Assembly: GCA_947846985.1 (NCBI GenBank)
Contig: CANTUZ010000026.1
Location: forward strand, 55,410,730 to 55,474,729
Reading direction: 5' to 3'
Length of the DNA stretch: 64,000 nucleotides
Source of the DNA: Fratercula arctica
Taxonomy: Eukaryota > Chordata > Aves > Charadriiformes > Alcidae
Part shown: one piece after another, positions 1 to 11,830 of the stretch
Position numbering within the stretch: the first letter of the stretch is position 1
Layout of the letters: every line of letters begins with the position of its first letter
Notes under the pieces: generated by a model
What the model saw: only the letters and a program-made list of their open reading frames with translations
What the model was told of the DNA's origin: nothing
Databases searched by the model: none
Made by a program: the position numbers and the translations under genes

Positions 1-1187
1 TGAAATCAAAACCCATAGGCCAAGGAAATAATGTACTGACAGCTATGTTGAGTGTTCAGAAGAGACAGTAATAGATGCTTCTTAGATATTAAATGGTCTA
101 CGTAGAAATTTAATAGGCTAAACGTGCTTCCTTACAAGGCTGGAGAGTGTGACTTATTGGAAACACAAAATATGTAAAAAGAAATTAATGAAATGTGCAA
201 ACTGTGAGGTTGGACTGAGGTGCAGTTTCTGGAGTTGCTTGCCTGCCTACTGGCAACAATAAATTTATATCAGATTTGCATGATATTGAAGATTCATCTC
301 ATGCTTTTTTCATATTTCTCATTTTTATTTTTACTGTGGTCTTGGTTGCGACTACATGTTTTGGTTTTGGGTTTTGGTTCTTTTGGTAGCCTTATTATAT
401 CCTCAACTGGAAGACTCGTAAACTGATAAAAGCAATTCTTACAAAGCACTCAGCTTGCAAAATCACAGAATCATAGAATAGTTTGGGTTGGAAGGGACGT
501 TTAAAAGTCATTTAGTCCAACCCCACTGCAATGAGCAGGGACATTTTCAACTAGATCAAGTTGCTCAGAGCCTCATCCGACCTCACCTGGAATGTTGCCA
601 GGGACGGGGCAGCTACCGCCTCTCTGGGCAACCTGTTCCAGTGTTTCACCATCCTCATGGTAAAAAATTTCTTCCTTATATCTAGTCTGAATCATCCCTC
701 TTTTAGTTTAAAGCCATTATCCCTTGTCCTATTGCAACAGGCCCTGCTAAAATGTTTATCCCCATCTTTCCTGCAGGCCCCCTTTAAGTACTGAAAGGCT
801 GCAATAAGGTCTCCCTGGAGCCTGCTCTTCTCCAGGCTGAACAACCCCAACTCTCTCAGCCTGTCCTCACAGGAGAGATGCTCCAGCCCTCTGATCACTT
901 TTGTGACCCTCCTCTGGACCCGCTCAACAGGTCCATGTCCTTCCTGTGCTGAGGGCTACAGAGCTGGACACGGTACTCCAGGTATGATACCATGAGAGTG
1001 GACTAACGGGGTAGAATCACCTCCCTTGACCTGCTGGCCACGCTTCTTTTGATGCAGCCCAGGATATGGTTGGCTTTCTGGACTGTAAGCTCACATTGCT
1101 AGCTCATGTACAGTTTTTCATCCACCAGTACCCCCAGGTCCAAAATGTATTATGCTGTGGGGCACTAGTATCACAAAGATGCCTCAC
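1..1187 (-). other. ADAMTS19: Intron downstream of w14 (partial)
   Basis: Positions 1-460 are AT-rich sequence in which I see no exon or recognisable repeat. Positions 461-1143 are a CR1 LINE. The remaining 44 nt to the donor are unique. Confidence 0.85.
461..1143 (-). mobile_element. CR1 LINE, 5'-truncated, 3' end at 461
   Basis: Read on the plus strand, it opens with the reverse complement of the CR1 tail (AATCACAGAATCATAGAATA) followed by TTTGGGTTGGAAGGGACG. The minus strand then encodes recognisable CR1 ORF2 C-terminal pieces such as [20 protein letters not shown]. It has stops and no full ORF, so it is inactive. It lies in the same direction as ADAMTS19. The inner border near 1143 is approximate. 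Confidence 0.92.
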
Positions 1188-1340
1188 CTTAGACCAGTCT
1201 CCCATTCTCCAGACGTAGCATTTCGAATAGTCCTCACAATCCTCTGCTTCTTTAGGTCTTGTGGACAAAACGCATTTCTTGCGGGGATTGGTGCACCTCA
1301 CAGTCCGATGCCGTACTCCCTTACCACACTTTACAGAGCA
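1188..1340 (-). CDS. ADAMTS19: ADAMTS19 exon w14: TSR4 and start of TSR5
   Basis: Exactly 51 codons (153 nt, phase 0 to 0). It reads CSVKCGKGVRHRTVRC, then KKCVLSTRPKEAEDC and ends YVWRMGDWSK, the first strand of TSR5. Acceptor TCCAACAG after a pyrimidine-rich tract; donor GTGAGG. A CR1 LINE begins about 45 nt past the donor. The following exon(s), expected to start CSITCGKG and to carry the PLAC domain, were looked for between 1 and 1100 and are not there. Confidence 0.96.
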
Positions 1341-3227
1341 CTGTTGGAAAAAGATGTTTTTCAGGTTTCTACAAAAGTCATAGTTGCCCCATTTGATCCC
1401 CTTCTAATGACCTCTGCCAGGCTAACATAAATATTTCAAGACTTCAGTGATTTCCTGACTTCCGAACTTCAATTGCACAGACACTGGATTTGTTAAAAAC
1501 TAACGAAAGAACAAAAAATACTTATGAGGCAGAATAATAATTGTTGCATTTTAGTTAAAAATATGTAATTAGATAAAAAAATACTTGCTCAAGGAAAATC
1601 TAGTCTTTTGGATAAGGAAACATCTGAAAAGTTATGACGAAGTGAATGCAAAATGTTATACTGAAAATATTGGGCAATCTTTTTTCTTTGAATGAAAGGA
1701 AATATAATGAAAGAAAATCTAAATAATGTTCATAGGAATAAGTTATGAAGCAACTTCAGAAAAATTCTACTAGTGTCTAACAGACCTTTTTTGTGAGGGA
1801 AAAAAGTTAAAATGGAAAAGTAAATATTCTAAAACTATGCAAGAATCCAGACTAAATTTGAAAATTCAAAGTCACTGCATATACAGCATGTGAAAACTCT
1901 CTTTGAGTTGCACAGAAGGTCTTAATCTATGTTTTTTTCCACGATTTCCACTTACACTGCCAAAAATTATGCCATTTCCTTCTCAAAACATTATCACTGC
2001 TTTTGATCATCCCACTGCTTGCAGATCAAAACTCTCCTTTGCCACGCTGATTATAACTGCAGGAAGCAGTAATGGCTAGCTTCCAATATAATGGTGATAG
2101 TAGAAATGGCCATGGGAAACACCTCACTCTTCAAAACGTATTTATTGCTCCCAACAAAAACATGCTTACTTATTTCTCATCTCTCAAGTAAAACAAACCA
2201 ACTAAACAATCTGGGTTTCTTTCTTGCACCTCTGTAAGTGAATACCATTCTGCTCACAGCCAGCCCTCGCATTATAAACCTCTGTGTACCAAACCAAGAG
2301 CTGCTGCTATTACTTCTCTTATCTCTTTGAAAACATTCCCTATGTCTTAGCTCTTTCTTCCTTGGGTATCAAGGGGTGCTGCAGAGCAGAGGAGCCCAAA
2401 GATAGAACTGCATCCAAATTCAGAATCTGCTACTTGTATTTTGAACCCAGAGGGACCCATAGCACAGCTTCTGGTATGGGAGGCAATCAGAATTGCCTTG
2501 CTCTTCCAATGGAGAGAGACTCTCCAAATAAAACCATCAGCTTGTCCAGATGGGAGTGATAACACCACCCTTCTTCCACCACAGTCAATTGCTTCTAGAA
2601 GTAGCACAGCTTTTTAGAGGAAGAAGAAAGTCAAATGGACCTATACATTCAAAGATTAATAAAGCTTTTTGAATAATAATTGCATTCTACAGCAATGCTT
2701 CAGGATGCAACGTATGCGAAGTTGTGTTATTTATAAGCCCTTTTGCCCACTGCTTGTGCTGTTCTTGGAAAAAGAGGTGAGAAGAGAGAGGAAGAGAAGG
2801 AAATGCCCTTCTTTGCAAGCAGCTCCCCTTATAGCTTCTCTGAAGCAGAATGGCTGCTGATCAACACCCCTTGGTACAAAAGTATGTCAGAGATGTTCTC
2901 AATCCGAACCCAAGGCTTGGTAGCGGATAAGCGATGCCCTTAATTCCATTTACCCCTGGTTACCCACTGCTACAGTCAGGACATACTTGATTATACGTGC
3001 TTGAAAACTGGCCAAAAGAAACTGTTCCAGGACATTAACTAGGTAAAATGTAGTAGTTCTATGCAGCTGGTTTTCTTAGTCCCTGATCCCTTTGCCAAAT
3101 CATTGCATGAGGACCGTGAAAATCATTAGGCTGAGCTGTGCCACTTGCCGCTGAAAAAATGATATTCCCAGAAAATAGTAAGGTATAAATAATCGCTATG
3201 GATTATTTGCATAAACAAATACAGCAC
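1341..3227 (-). other. ADAMTS19: Intron w13-w14 (1,887 nt)
   Basis: Unique AT-rich sequence. I see no interspersed repeat, exon or long array. Short open frames near 2284-2943 have no recognisable product and no partner exon. Confidence 0.8.
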
Positions 3228-3432
3228 CTCAGACCAGACTCCTGCCTCCCACACAGTCATGCAGTCCTGGCCTTCACAGCGCTGTGCAGAAGCGGGCTTT
3301 GGCCCAAGGCAATCCCTCTCCCTAGCTCTGATCAGGGTCCCATTTCTGAGCTGCTGTGTGCAGGCTACTTGTCTGTTCTGGGTCCCTTTCCCACACGTCC
3401 TTGAACACGGAGTCCATTCTGTCATCATCCAT
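3228..3432 (-). CDS. ADAMTS19: ADAMTS19 exon w13: TSR3 and start of TSR4
   Basis: This 205-nt exon, the longest here, has one base completing an Arg codon and 68 codons. It encodes all of TSR3, from MMTEWTPCSRTCGKGTQNR through the sequon NGT to SAQRCEGQDC, and the first strand of TSR4, VWEAGVWSE. Acceptor TTTGTAG; donor GAG/GTGCTG is the least consensus-like of the set. The frame stays open into the intron for about 30 codons beyond the donor, but the exact match of w14 to the next residues of the family (CSVKCGKG) supports this border. Confidence 0.96.
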
Positions 3433-6182
3433 CTACAAAGAAATACAGGCAATGCAGTAACAAGAAATCAGGAAGGGAAAAGTACCATCACGTCATCTTA
3501 CTCTCTTCCTTACCTTAACACACACCCAAGACATACTTGCATGTTTTCCACCTTGTTTTAACTTCAATTTGTTAATGGATTACTTATTAATCTAGCATAT
3601 TTTAGATTAAATAAGGTGTTAATCTTCGTATCATTTCATTCCCTAGCCCATTGTCCCTGTGTTTGCACAGTACTCTCCTCCTATTTTAATTCCCATTAGA
3701 AAGCTCAAAAATACATATACATTTTAAAGGTGACAGAACACTGATCAGCCTGTCTGTTATTCTTTATTGATATGGCTATCTATATGTCAAGTGCATGCCA
3801 TGCATGTAAAGTCCAGCACTCTTTGAAAATACTCAGTTGCAAGACAGAATCACTCCTGTATAAAAGGCTCATTGCTCTGGAGAAATGTAAAAGACCAGAC
3901 TTCTTCATGTTCTTCAGGGTCAGGCCTAACTCAGGTTGTGTGGTTTAAATTCTAGCAGCAAGGAAGGCTGAAGCAGATTGGCAAAGCCCACGTACCTGGA
4001 GAGCAATCGTTCTAGAATATAATTTTCCCTGAATGTTCCATAGGTCCAGACTATGGCCATGTGCCCTTAAAAATCAAACAGCTCTGTAGTACACAAGTAT
4101 GTCCCAGGAGACTTAGATTGCAAGGGAGAGTTTTTAGGAAACCGAGATTTAATAAATCTGTTCCAACCTCCTGTCACACATTTGTTGTAAGAAAATAAAA
4201 CATTTAACTAACGTTTTTTATCATCAGTTCAGAGACTCAGTTTACAAATCACAGCCTGTCAAGATAATGAAATAGAGTTTAAGATACTTCTTCAAGTGCC
4301 AATAACAAACAACTAGTTATGCAAGCGTACGCTTTAGTTACATTTCTGTTGAAAGCTAACAGTATTTGTTTTGTAAGAATCACTAACACTGTTTTAAAAA
4401 CTTGATACAGAAGTTAAGGATCATGACATCCTACATTTCCCAGCACAGCATCTCTGAGTAGCAATTAGCAACGTTTAAAATATTTCATTTAATAAGCTGG
4501 AAAAACTACATTGACAATTTATAGTTGGCAAGGCCTCAGAAAAAGATCAGACTATTCCATTTCTATCCATTAAGTGCACAGTGATGTTAATAAAATAAAA
4601 TAAAGACCTGCTCAATTATGTATATGATGAAACACAAATAATTCCTCCAAAGTGTAATGCCCTAGTCTGGGTAAGTCCAAACATCACTGGGTTTTTTTTG
4701 GTTGGGTTTTTTTTTTTTTTGTGCATTTTCTCAATTTCAGTATTTCACCCTTTCCAAGAAAGCAATGTCTTCCAGTTCATTTTACATACTTTCTTCAACA
4801 ATATTTACATTTTATTTACTTTGCAGTGTTTTCTTTAAAAATACCATCTACCTCTCGTCCAGATGACTGCAATAGACCTATCTTTCCCAGTGCTTACTCC
4901 TGGAGATGACAGCCAACTATTGCTAGCTGCTGTCTCCTCCCTCGAAAGGTACCAGATACCTTCCCCAAGTCCACACAATACTCAGGGACAGTCATAATTC
5001 TTCGCTGCCATTTGGAAGCAGGATGGCAAACACTGAAATGGGTCACTGTGCCAGTCCAGACAGCCAGTGCAAGGAGCAGACCGCCAGCCCAGCTGCAGGG
5101 ACACCAAATGGGGTGGGCTTTGGCAGGCACAGGCTGCATGCTGCAGCTGCCTCCTGGGGTGAAATTCAGAGAAAAAATGCTCCTCCAGCTTCTTCCACCA
5201 TTCCACCACCAGAGTCTAGTTCGGCCTATTGATCCACATGGCCCCTCACCATGAAAAAGACATTGAGGTGCTGGAGCAGGTCCAGAAGGGCAACAAAGTT
5301 GGTGAGGGGTCTAGAGCCCAAGTCTTACGAGGAGCGGCTGAAGGAACTGGGGTTGTTTAGCCTGGAGAAAAGGAGGCTGAGGGGAGACCTTATCGCTCTC
5401 TGCAACTACCTGAAAGGAGGTTGTAGAGAGGTGGGGGTTGGTCCCTTCTCCCAAATAACAGGACAAGAGGAAACGGCCTCAAGTTGTGCCAGGGGAGGTT
5501 TAGACTGGATATTAGGAAAAAGTTTTACACTGAAAGCATTGGAGCAGGCTGCCCAGGGAAGTGGTTGAGGCACCACCTCTGGAGGTATTTAAAAGACAGG
5601 TAGATGTGGTGCTCACAGATATGGTTTAGTGATGGTTTCTGTCAGAGTTAGGTTGATGGTTGGACTAGATGATCTGAAAGGTCCCTTCTAACCTAGCAAC
5701 TCTATGATTCTATGATTCTATACAAAAGGATGGGGGAGAGGGAGGAGAGGAGTGAGTGGAAGGCTCGTTATACTTCAAGTTGCATCAATGTAGAAGACAC
5801 AATTAACATATTTTATTGATTTATTTACTACTTAGTGTACCCAGACCTTACTGAGAACTTCTAAAGAAGCAAAGCCTTGACTGAACAAAACACTAAAGTA
5901 TATAATTACTTAAATTTCAATTTCATAGTACGCATCAGTCTGTTATGTAACTAATGAGCTGCTTTATTGAATAAGAATTGATTTAGGCATAGTGCTTAAA
6001 GACTCTCTTTCATTAAAACTCCGGACAAACAGCAGCCAGTTTCTATTTTCCCTACATTTTGCATTATAACCTTTTGGATGTATGTATTTACTGCACATTC
6101 ATTGCCAGAGGCAGTCATCTCTCTTAGCACCCAGGATTTTTACGTCTAGTATTACAGTTTAAGTTAACCAAATCATTACTAC
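3433..6182 (-). other. ADAMTS19: Intron w12-w13 (2,750 nt)
   Basis: Holds one plus-strand CR1 copy (5237-5720). About 250 nt of sequence richer in G+C directly before it (4990-5236) is not clearly CR1. A T/G-rich tract lies at 4690-4722. Otherwise unique AT-rich intron. Confidence 0.8.
5237..5720 (+). mobile_element. CR1 LINE 3' end, plus strand
   Basis: It matches the common CR1 3' region as I remember it: GACATTGAGGTGCTGGAGCA, then GGAGCGGCTGAAGGAACTGG and the [16 protein letters not shown] frame. It ends with two ATGATTCT-type repeats at 5704-5720. It is 5'-truncated, as most LINE copies are, and lies antisense to ADAMTS19. It is the only plus-strand CR1 copy in the window. Confidence 0.93.
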
Positions 6183-6318
6183 CTGGTCTGGCACGGCCGT
6201 TCATTGCACTTGCGGATCTGTGGTTCAGGTTTTGTTAAATATTTGCATTTCTTATTGTCCACAAGACTGATATTCTTGTTCATAATCTTTGTGCAAGAGA
6301 CGGTTGTCTTTCTTTCAC
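6183..6318 (-). CDS. ADAMTS19: ADAMTS19 exon w12: TSR2
   Basis: This 136-nt exon has 2 nt completing a Gly codon, 44 codons and 2 nt of an Arg codon. It reads ERKTTVSCTKIMNKNISLVD, with the sequon NIS, then PEPQIRKCNERPCQT. This is the body and end of the second thrombospondin repeat. CTKIM and the length follow ADAMTS19, not ADAMTS17. Acceptor TTCACTAG; donor CAG/GTAGTA has the core GT but a poor match beyond +4. Confidence 0.96.
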
Positions 6319-9232
6319 CTAGTGAAAAATAAAGCGGGTATGTGGGGAAACCAGGAATATGCAAGTTCGTTAAAAAAGGAAGGATGAAAGTATCTTTACC
6401 AGGCACAGCAATTTCATGTACGGTTTGGCTAAAAGAACTGTAAAACCTGTAAAAGAAAATCAAAGCTAGCAGGGAGCTTAAGAGACATATTAAAGTATCT
6501 AGGGAACAATTTGATTTTATAATCCAATCTTTGCACATCATTGGCAAGAGAGTTTTGTTGCGCTATTCCTGTAACTAGTCGTAGGCCAGACCCTTAGTCT
6601 TACTGGAATAATTGCTTCTTTCTCAACCACTGAGGCCCCAGCGCTGAGAAAAGCTTGCGGAAAAATTACAGGGAAAAGTATGGTTTTTCATTAATATATA
6701 AAATAAGAAAAGGAATGACAAGTCCTGCTTCTCTGTCTTGCTCGAGTTTAGTAGTTCTGCCTGGTTTATCAGTATACGGGCAGGCATGGCCGGCACTCAG
6801 CGTGTGCAACCCTTAGTAAGGAGCCTGCACTATTTCCCATGAACTAAAGAGACCACACAACTGACCTGATCCGTAGGGTAATCATTTAGGAAGCTGGGTC
6901 CTGCCTGCAGAGATCTATTGTATGTTCTGCACAGAAACCTTGCCCTGATGGGTGGGTTGGAGCCTGGTGTCTCCTGAAGCTGGAGGCATTAGAAATCAGA
7001 ATTTAACGTAGTACCTACCGCAAGCAGTAAATTGTAATTAGATAGGGGGCCTATTTTTAGCAAACTAACAATACTTGAATTAAAGACTTCAATTAGCAGA
7101 AAACAGGTTCATAACCATCTGTTCCTATGGTTATGTTTTAACACCCTGTTTCTATCTGGAGGTTTACCAGCAAACAGGGTGCATGCAGGGGCAAGGCAGA
7201 CTTAAGCATGCAACATTCCCAGCAGTCAGAAATGTGCCTGCGGATGGAACAGTTAAGTTATAAATGTGCATTAAGTGTGTGACCACAGCTGACATTTTAC
7301 ACAGCGCTCGTGTATATGAGAGCACATGCAACTAATCTATCATATACAGCATTTGAAATGTTTGACTATTCTTTCCGCATTTACATGTACATCTGTGTAT
7401 TCATATTCTCTCCCACAGAAAAGAAAGCTTTTCTGCAGCATAGGAGGTCGCAGACCAGTTACGTATATAAACATGCACGAAACCACATGGCTTCATCAAT
7501 AGTTTCATCCTGACATACGCTTTAAACATTTAAGCAAAACTACCAATAACTGTTATATTCTTTAATCAGACTCATCAAAATATTGATGTTAAAAATTGAA
7601 ACACAAATATTTACATAGGGTACAAGCTGCAGCATTTTAATTTCATTATTGCTTCGTATTTAAGCCAAGAACTAAAAGAACAGTTAAAATCGTTTTGTCT
7701 AAAGTAGGAAAAATCTTTCACTTGTATTTCAGAATATTTGCAGTAAAAATAACTTTTATGGAAGTTTGTATTAACTCAGCTATTTTAGACAATAAAAAAA
7801 AATGAAGGCCAGTTACAACATAAAAATATGATAAATAAACATTATAGTAAAACACTTAAATATTTACTTAAGCATTAATGTAGAATAAATTACTGACATA
7901 CTGCATTTTAACACTTCTCCAGATGATAGGTAACCTTAGAAATATTTGGGGCAATAATGAGAGATTGTGGTAGCATTAAAATTATTCTAAAAATACTTCA
8001 GGAAACTGTAAAAAGCATGAATACTCCAAGTGAATAGGAATGCACTACTAAGAAACAGAGGATGCTACTAGCACCACATACAAAATACCTTCAGGGAAGA
8101 CGCTTACTTACCAAACCACAAAAAGCATGTTTATGGAAACTACAGTAATCTGTCATGACACCAGGATTGTTCACAGAATTAAAGGAGCTAGAACACTGTG
8201 TTCCTTATGCTGCTGTTATGAGAACGTAAAGCATTTCCAGGCCTTCTTATTCAACCACAAGGTGCACAGCAGTTTTCAGAACTGCTGATCAGAGCAACCA
8301 TGACCGTTGAGGTCGTAAGCAGGAAATGCAGGTTTCAAAAAATCAAAATTTCAAATTCAAGGTGTAAGTCTGACTAATTGCATAAGGTATGAATAGATCT
8401 CTCTAGGCTGCATTCATTAAAAAAAACCTCTTAAGTGTTTTTTCGGTGTAATTACCCCATTGAACAACCATCTTCTAAACAGCAGTTTTAAAGGATTTTG
8501 TTACAGCAATACCACTCATGTTCCAATATTTGCTTTCATATCTGTATTTTGTTCTTCCAAATTCACATTTTTTATGGTTTATAAACATAAACATAGGGAA
8601 AATATCACATCAGCATACTAGTATCTGCTGTTGTAATATTTGTTCCATATGTTTCTGGATCATCCTCAACTCATGTTACTAACTGTACATATTTGATCTC
8701 AGACTGGGGTTCAGCTTTTCTGTAGTTTGCAATGTCTTTTACAGATCATTTATCTTCAATAGTTCCAAATACAGAGTGGAATGCATATGAACTTTCTATA
8801 CTTGTTCTAGCTCTTGCACTTGTGTTTCTTCTTGGAAACTGTGTCCTGAACTTGCTTTGTTAATCTAGATTTTGTTCCTTCACTACCATCTTTTTCTACT
8901 TACTTTATTTAGTTTGAATCTTTTCCTAGAGTTATGACTATTCTTTTAATAGAACCAGGAAGCATGAGGCTGAAGTATGTCCATCATTGGATGGAATCAT
9001 ACAAGCTGCAATGAGGATATTACTATTAAATATACAACACTGACCATTAGAGTCTTAAATATTAATACACCATGTGTTTTAATTGAGATATATATACACA
9101 CACATGCAGTGTATATACATATATACGCATATTGTATACACCCACATATATATATTGTACATGTACATACACATTGTATATACATATACATTTTTGATAT
9201 GGGGGTGTGTGTACATTTTTCTTTTATTTTAC
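6319..9232 (-). other. ADAMTS19: Intron w11-w12 (2,914 nt)
   Basis: AT-rich unique sequence with no interspersed repeat that I recognise. The AT/AC microsatellite 9088-9191 sits at its 5' end on the transcript. Confidence 0.8.
9088..9191. repeat. Compound AT/AC microsatellite near the w11 donor
   Basis: About 100 nt of alternating TA, CA and TG steps interrupted by short unique motifs. On the transcript strand it reads as UG/UA repeats and begins about 42 nt after the 5' splice site of w11. It creates long but meaningless open frames on both strands. Confidence 0.9.
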
Positions 9233-9386
9233 CTCCTCCACATACAGCATCACAGTCCTCCCAGCCAGAATGAGTCCACATGAAAAGAGGCTCTGGTACT
9301 TTAGAGCTCTGATTCTCAGGAAGAGGATCCAGTGGGATTGTGTACTCATAGTGTAGACCATAGCTCTGGTCATGGAAGAGCAGCAC
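9233..9386 (-). CDS. ADAMTS19: ADAMTS19 exon w11: end of spacer and start of TSR2
   Basis: This 154-nt exon has 51 codons plus one base. It finishes the spacer with [18 protein letters not shown], has a linker with the sequon NQS, and opens TSR2 with [16 protein letters not shown]. Acceptor TTTTGCAG; donor GTAAAA, weaker than average. Past the donor the frame stays open through a UG/UA-rich microsatellite for about 80 codons. That read-through is not part of the product: w12 joins in phase and completes the Gly codon. Confidence 0.96.
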
Positions 9387-10259
9387 CTGCAAAACAGAGA
9401 GAAGGAAAACCTACCTATGTACACAGACACTGTGGAAGACAAACTCTGAGCTGTGAGGAGATAATCTTAAAAAGCACGACAGAATGACTTAATGTCATTT
9501 CACCCTCCTGATGGATTTTGTAGAAGGAATTAATGACACTATCCAAATGAAGACAATTGGAAAAATTGTTTTACTTAACAGAAAGGTCGAAAAGCTCTCC
9601 GTGTGAAATAAGCAAACAAAATTCACCAGAAATCCGGAAGATGATTATGTCCTGTGATTTCAGTGCTCTTAAATAGAGGAGGTCCTTCCTAGATACATCA
9701 GATTTAAAACTATTTCAGATATACCAGACAATTTCTTGCATTTGAAGGGTTTTGAATTGTGAAGTAATCCTTCATCACCTTCCTCTTTCTTTCTGGTGGC
9801 TATCAACTTTTCCTCCCCTTCACTGAAATGCATCAAAACTGTACTTCTTCATGGAGAACTTGGTGATTGCAATCCTCAAATGGCGATGCTGTGCTATAGT
9901 CAGCCAGGATAAAAAACATCTGATATTAATTTGAATCTCTCTCCTTAAGCAGCACATCAACTTTTTATGACATTTGTAGGAATGCTCAGACGTTCCAGCT
10001 TGCCTCAACAATGTAAAGATTATTCTTGGATTTAAATGCATTTTTTTAGAAGTCGGACGACAGATCTATATATATAATCAGGTGTGTGTGTATATATATA
10101 TATGTATCTATATATATAATCAGGTGTGTGTATATATATATATGTTTAAAAGCAGGTATATCTTACATAGATTTCATTATCTTCAGGAGCCTGGAAAAAA
10201 TTAGTTACCATGCTATATGATAGGACTCAGGTAATAAAACCGAATCCATATTGTCATAC
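9387..10259 (-). other. ADAMTS19: Intron w10-w11 (873 nt, shortest here)
   Basis: Unique sequence apart from the dinucleotide-rich duplication 10064-10145. No other feature is seen. Confidence 0.85.
10064..10145. repeat. Two-copy tandem repeat of a 42-bp TA/TG-rich unit
   Basis: The unit opens ATCTATATATATAATCAGG and continues with (TG)n(TA)n and ATGT. The first copy (10064-10105) is 42 bp and the second (10106-10145) is 40 bp, one TG step shorter. This is a duplication of a whole compound microsatellite. Confidence 0.93.
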
Positions 10260-10417
10260 CAGTAAATGTAAAGGTGATGTCGTGGGACCTTTGGCTGATA
10301 TTTTCTCCCAGAGACCTCTCCGAACATAATGGACAGTTGTTCCGGCAATATTGAATGTTCCTGAATGCTCAATCTTCCAGTCACTATTGATTGACTGTTT
10401 TCCAGCATCTCGAAGAG
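10260..10417 (-). CDS. ADAMTS19: ADAMTS19 exon w10: spacer domain
   Basis: This 158-nt exon has 2 nt completing an Ala codon and 52 codons ending in phase 0. It reads [19 protein letters not shown], then [12 protein letters not shown] and [13 protein letters not shown]. The GTTVHYVR and GPT-PL-L elements are typical of the cysteine-poor spacer, which folds as a beta-sandwich and supplies exosites or matrix binding. Acceptor ATTTTACAG; donor GTATGA. A 42-bp dinucleotide-rich duplication begins about 115 nt past the donor (10064-10145). Confidence 0.96.
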
Positions 10418-11139
10418 CTGTAAAATACATGAAAAAAGACCTATATAAACGGTATCTGTTTGGTAGTGATTGGGGCCTCCTTTAACTTCCTGTTTGGATA
10501 ATTTAATAAGTAGGCGAAATCACCTAACTCTGTTTGCAAAGATATTTATGAATCCTACTATACATGAACTTAAATTGGAACATCCTTCAGAAACACTTTC
10601 TGGAAGGAATGCTTGGCAAAACCATGTGTGCTTAACATTACTTGAAGTTAACATCAGTGTTTTAATGCCTAAAGAGACTGACAGGCTCCAGCATAATTCA
10701 TAATTCAATCACTGACTTTATTTAAGGCAAAGACAACCATTCTGTATTCCCAGGGTGGCCATTTCTATAATCCATGAAGGCATGGGAAACAAAATTTTCA
10801 CAAGATACTCTTCAAGATTTATGGAATTATGCTAAAACTTCAAAAAAATTCTAGTTCATTATTCCTTCCCCTCTAATAACTATATTTGCCTTTTTCTCCA
10901 CCTTGGAATGTGACAATACTACTGTCACCCTACCTAAATACTTATTTTACACACTTTCACCACATAATTTGATGCTTCTAACAAATAGGAAAAGCTTATT
11001 CTTTTTGGCTGAATCATTCCTCTTGTTGGCCTAATTTATATTCAAAAGCATCATCAAGTCAGTTCATACATTGAGAACACAGGACTTCACATTAGTTTTC
11101 TATAGTAAACTAAACAGATTCTTCTGTGAAAGACTTGTA

Positions 11140-11170
11140 ATTTTATTTTATTTTACTTTATTTTATTTTG
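11140..11170. repeat. Imperfect (ATTTT)n tract
   Basis: About six ATTTT units with one ACTTT interruption. Short and probably stable. Confidence 0.85.
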
Positions 11171-11830
11171 TTCAGATCAGGTCTGAAATAATCATATGAA
11201 GTAGAAATACTTGAAGTCACCTTCAGAACAAGAAGTTTTACACATTCCTCTTCATTGAAATTGCATGTTTGGCATCAGAATGTTGCAAGAGTACCTCAAA
11301 AGTTTTAAGCCTTATCCAAGATTTCTTTTTTAAAGTCATAAGTTAATGTGAGTCACTCCTGTAATCATCTTCTCTCCTATTCATATTTATACTGTTATGT
11401 TTTGTTTCTATGGGAAACAATGGCAACAGGTCTATGGACTGGCAGAAACACAATTGCATAAGACACCACTGATGTGTACCACTGCAGCACTGTGTAATAA
11501 ATGTTAAGACTATAAAATCCATTAACACTGTAGAACAGCCCTGTACTAAAAATAACCAGTGATTTTGCAAGAGTTAAAAATTGGTATTTTAGGTTTAAAC
11601 ATTCTATTATTAATGGTAATTAAGTTCTGTTTAGTGTTTAAACTGTAGGGGCCAATCCTCTTCCCTGTGGGGAAACAAAAATGTACTCAAAAGCGCTGAG
11701 GTCCAGTTGGGTCATGCTGCTCAGATGGAGCAGCATCTTCTCCCTGGAGAGCAGCACACCTTGCATCATTTTGTCTTGTCTTTAAAATGAACGTGTGCAG
11801 GGGACTGGAATCCTAATCCCAGAATAGAGA

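Noticed and set aside
1..1100. Search for the last ADAMTS19 exon(s) (TSR5 end and PLAC)
   Set aside because: No sequence resembling CSITCGKG or the PLAC cysteines on the minus strand; the exon(s) must lie beyond the left edge.
9083..9392. Open frames of up to 131 codons on both strands around w11
   Set aside because: Outside w11 they are made by the AT/AC microsatellite, which lacks stops; the exon border and phase are fixed by the match of w12.
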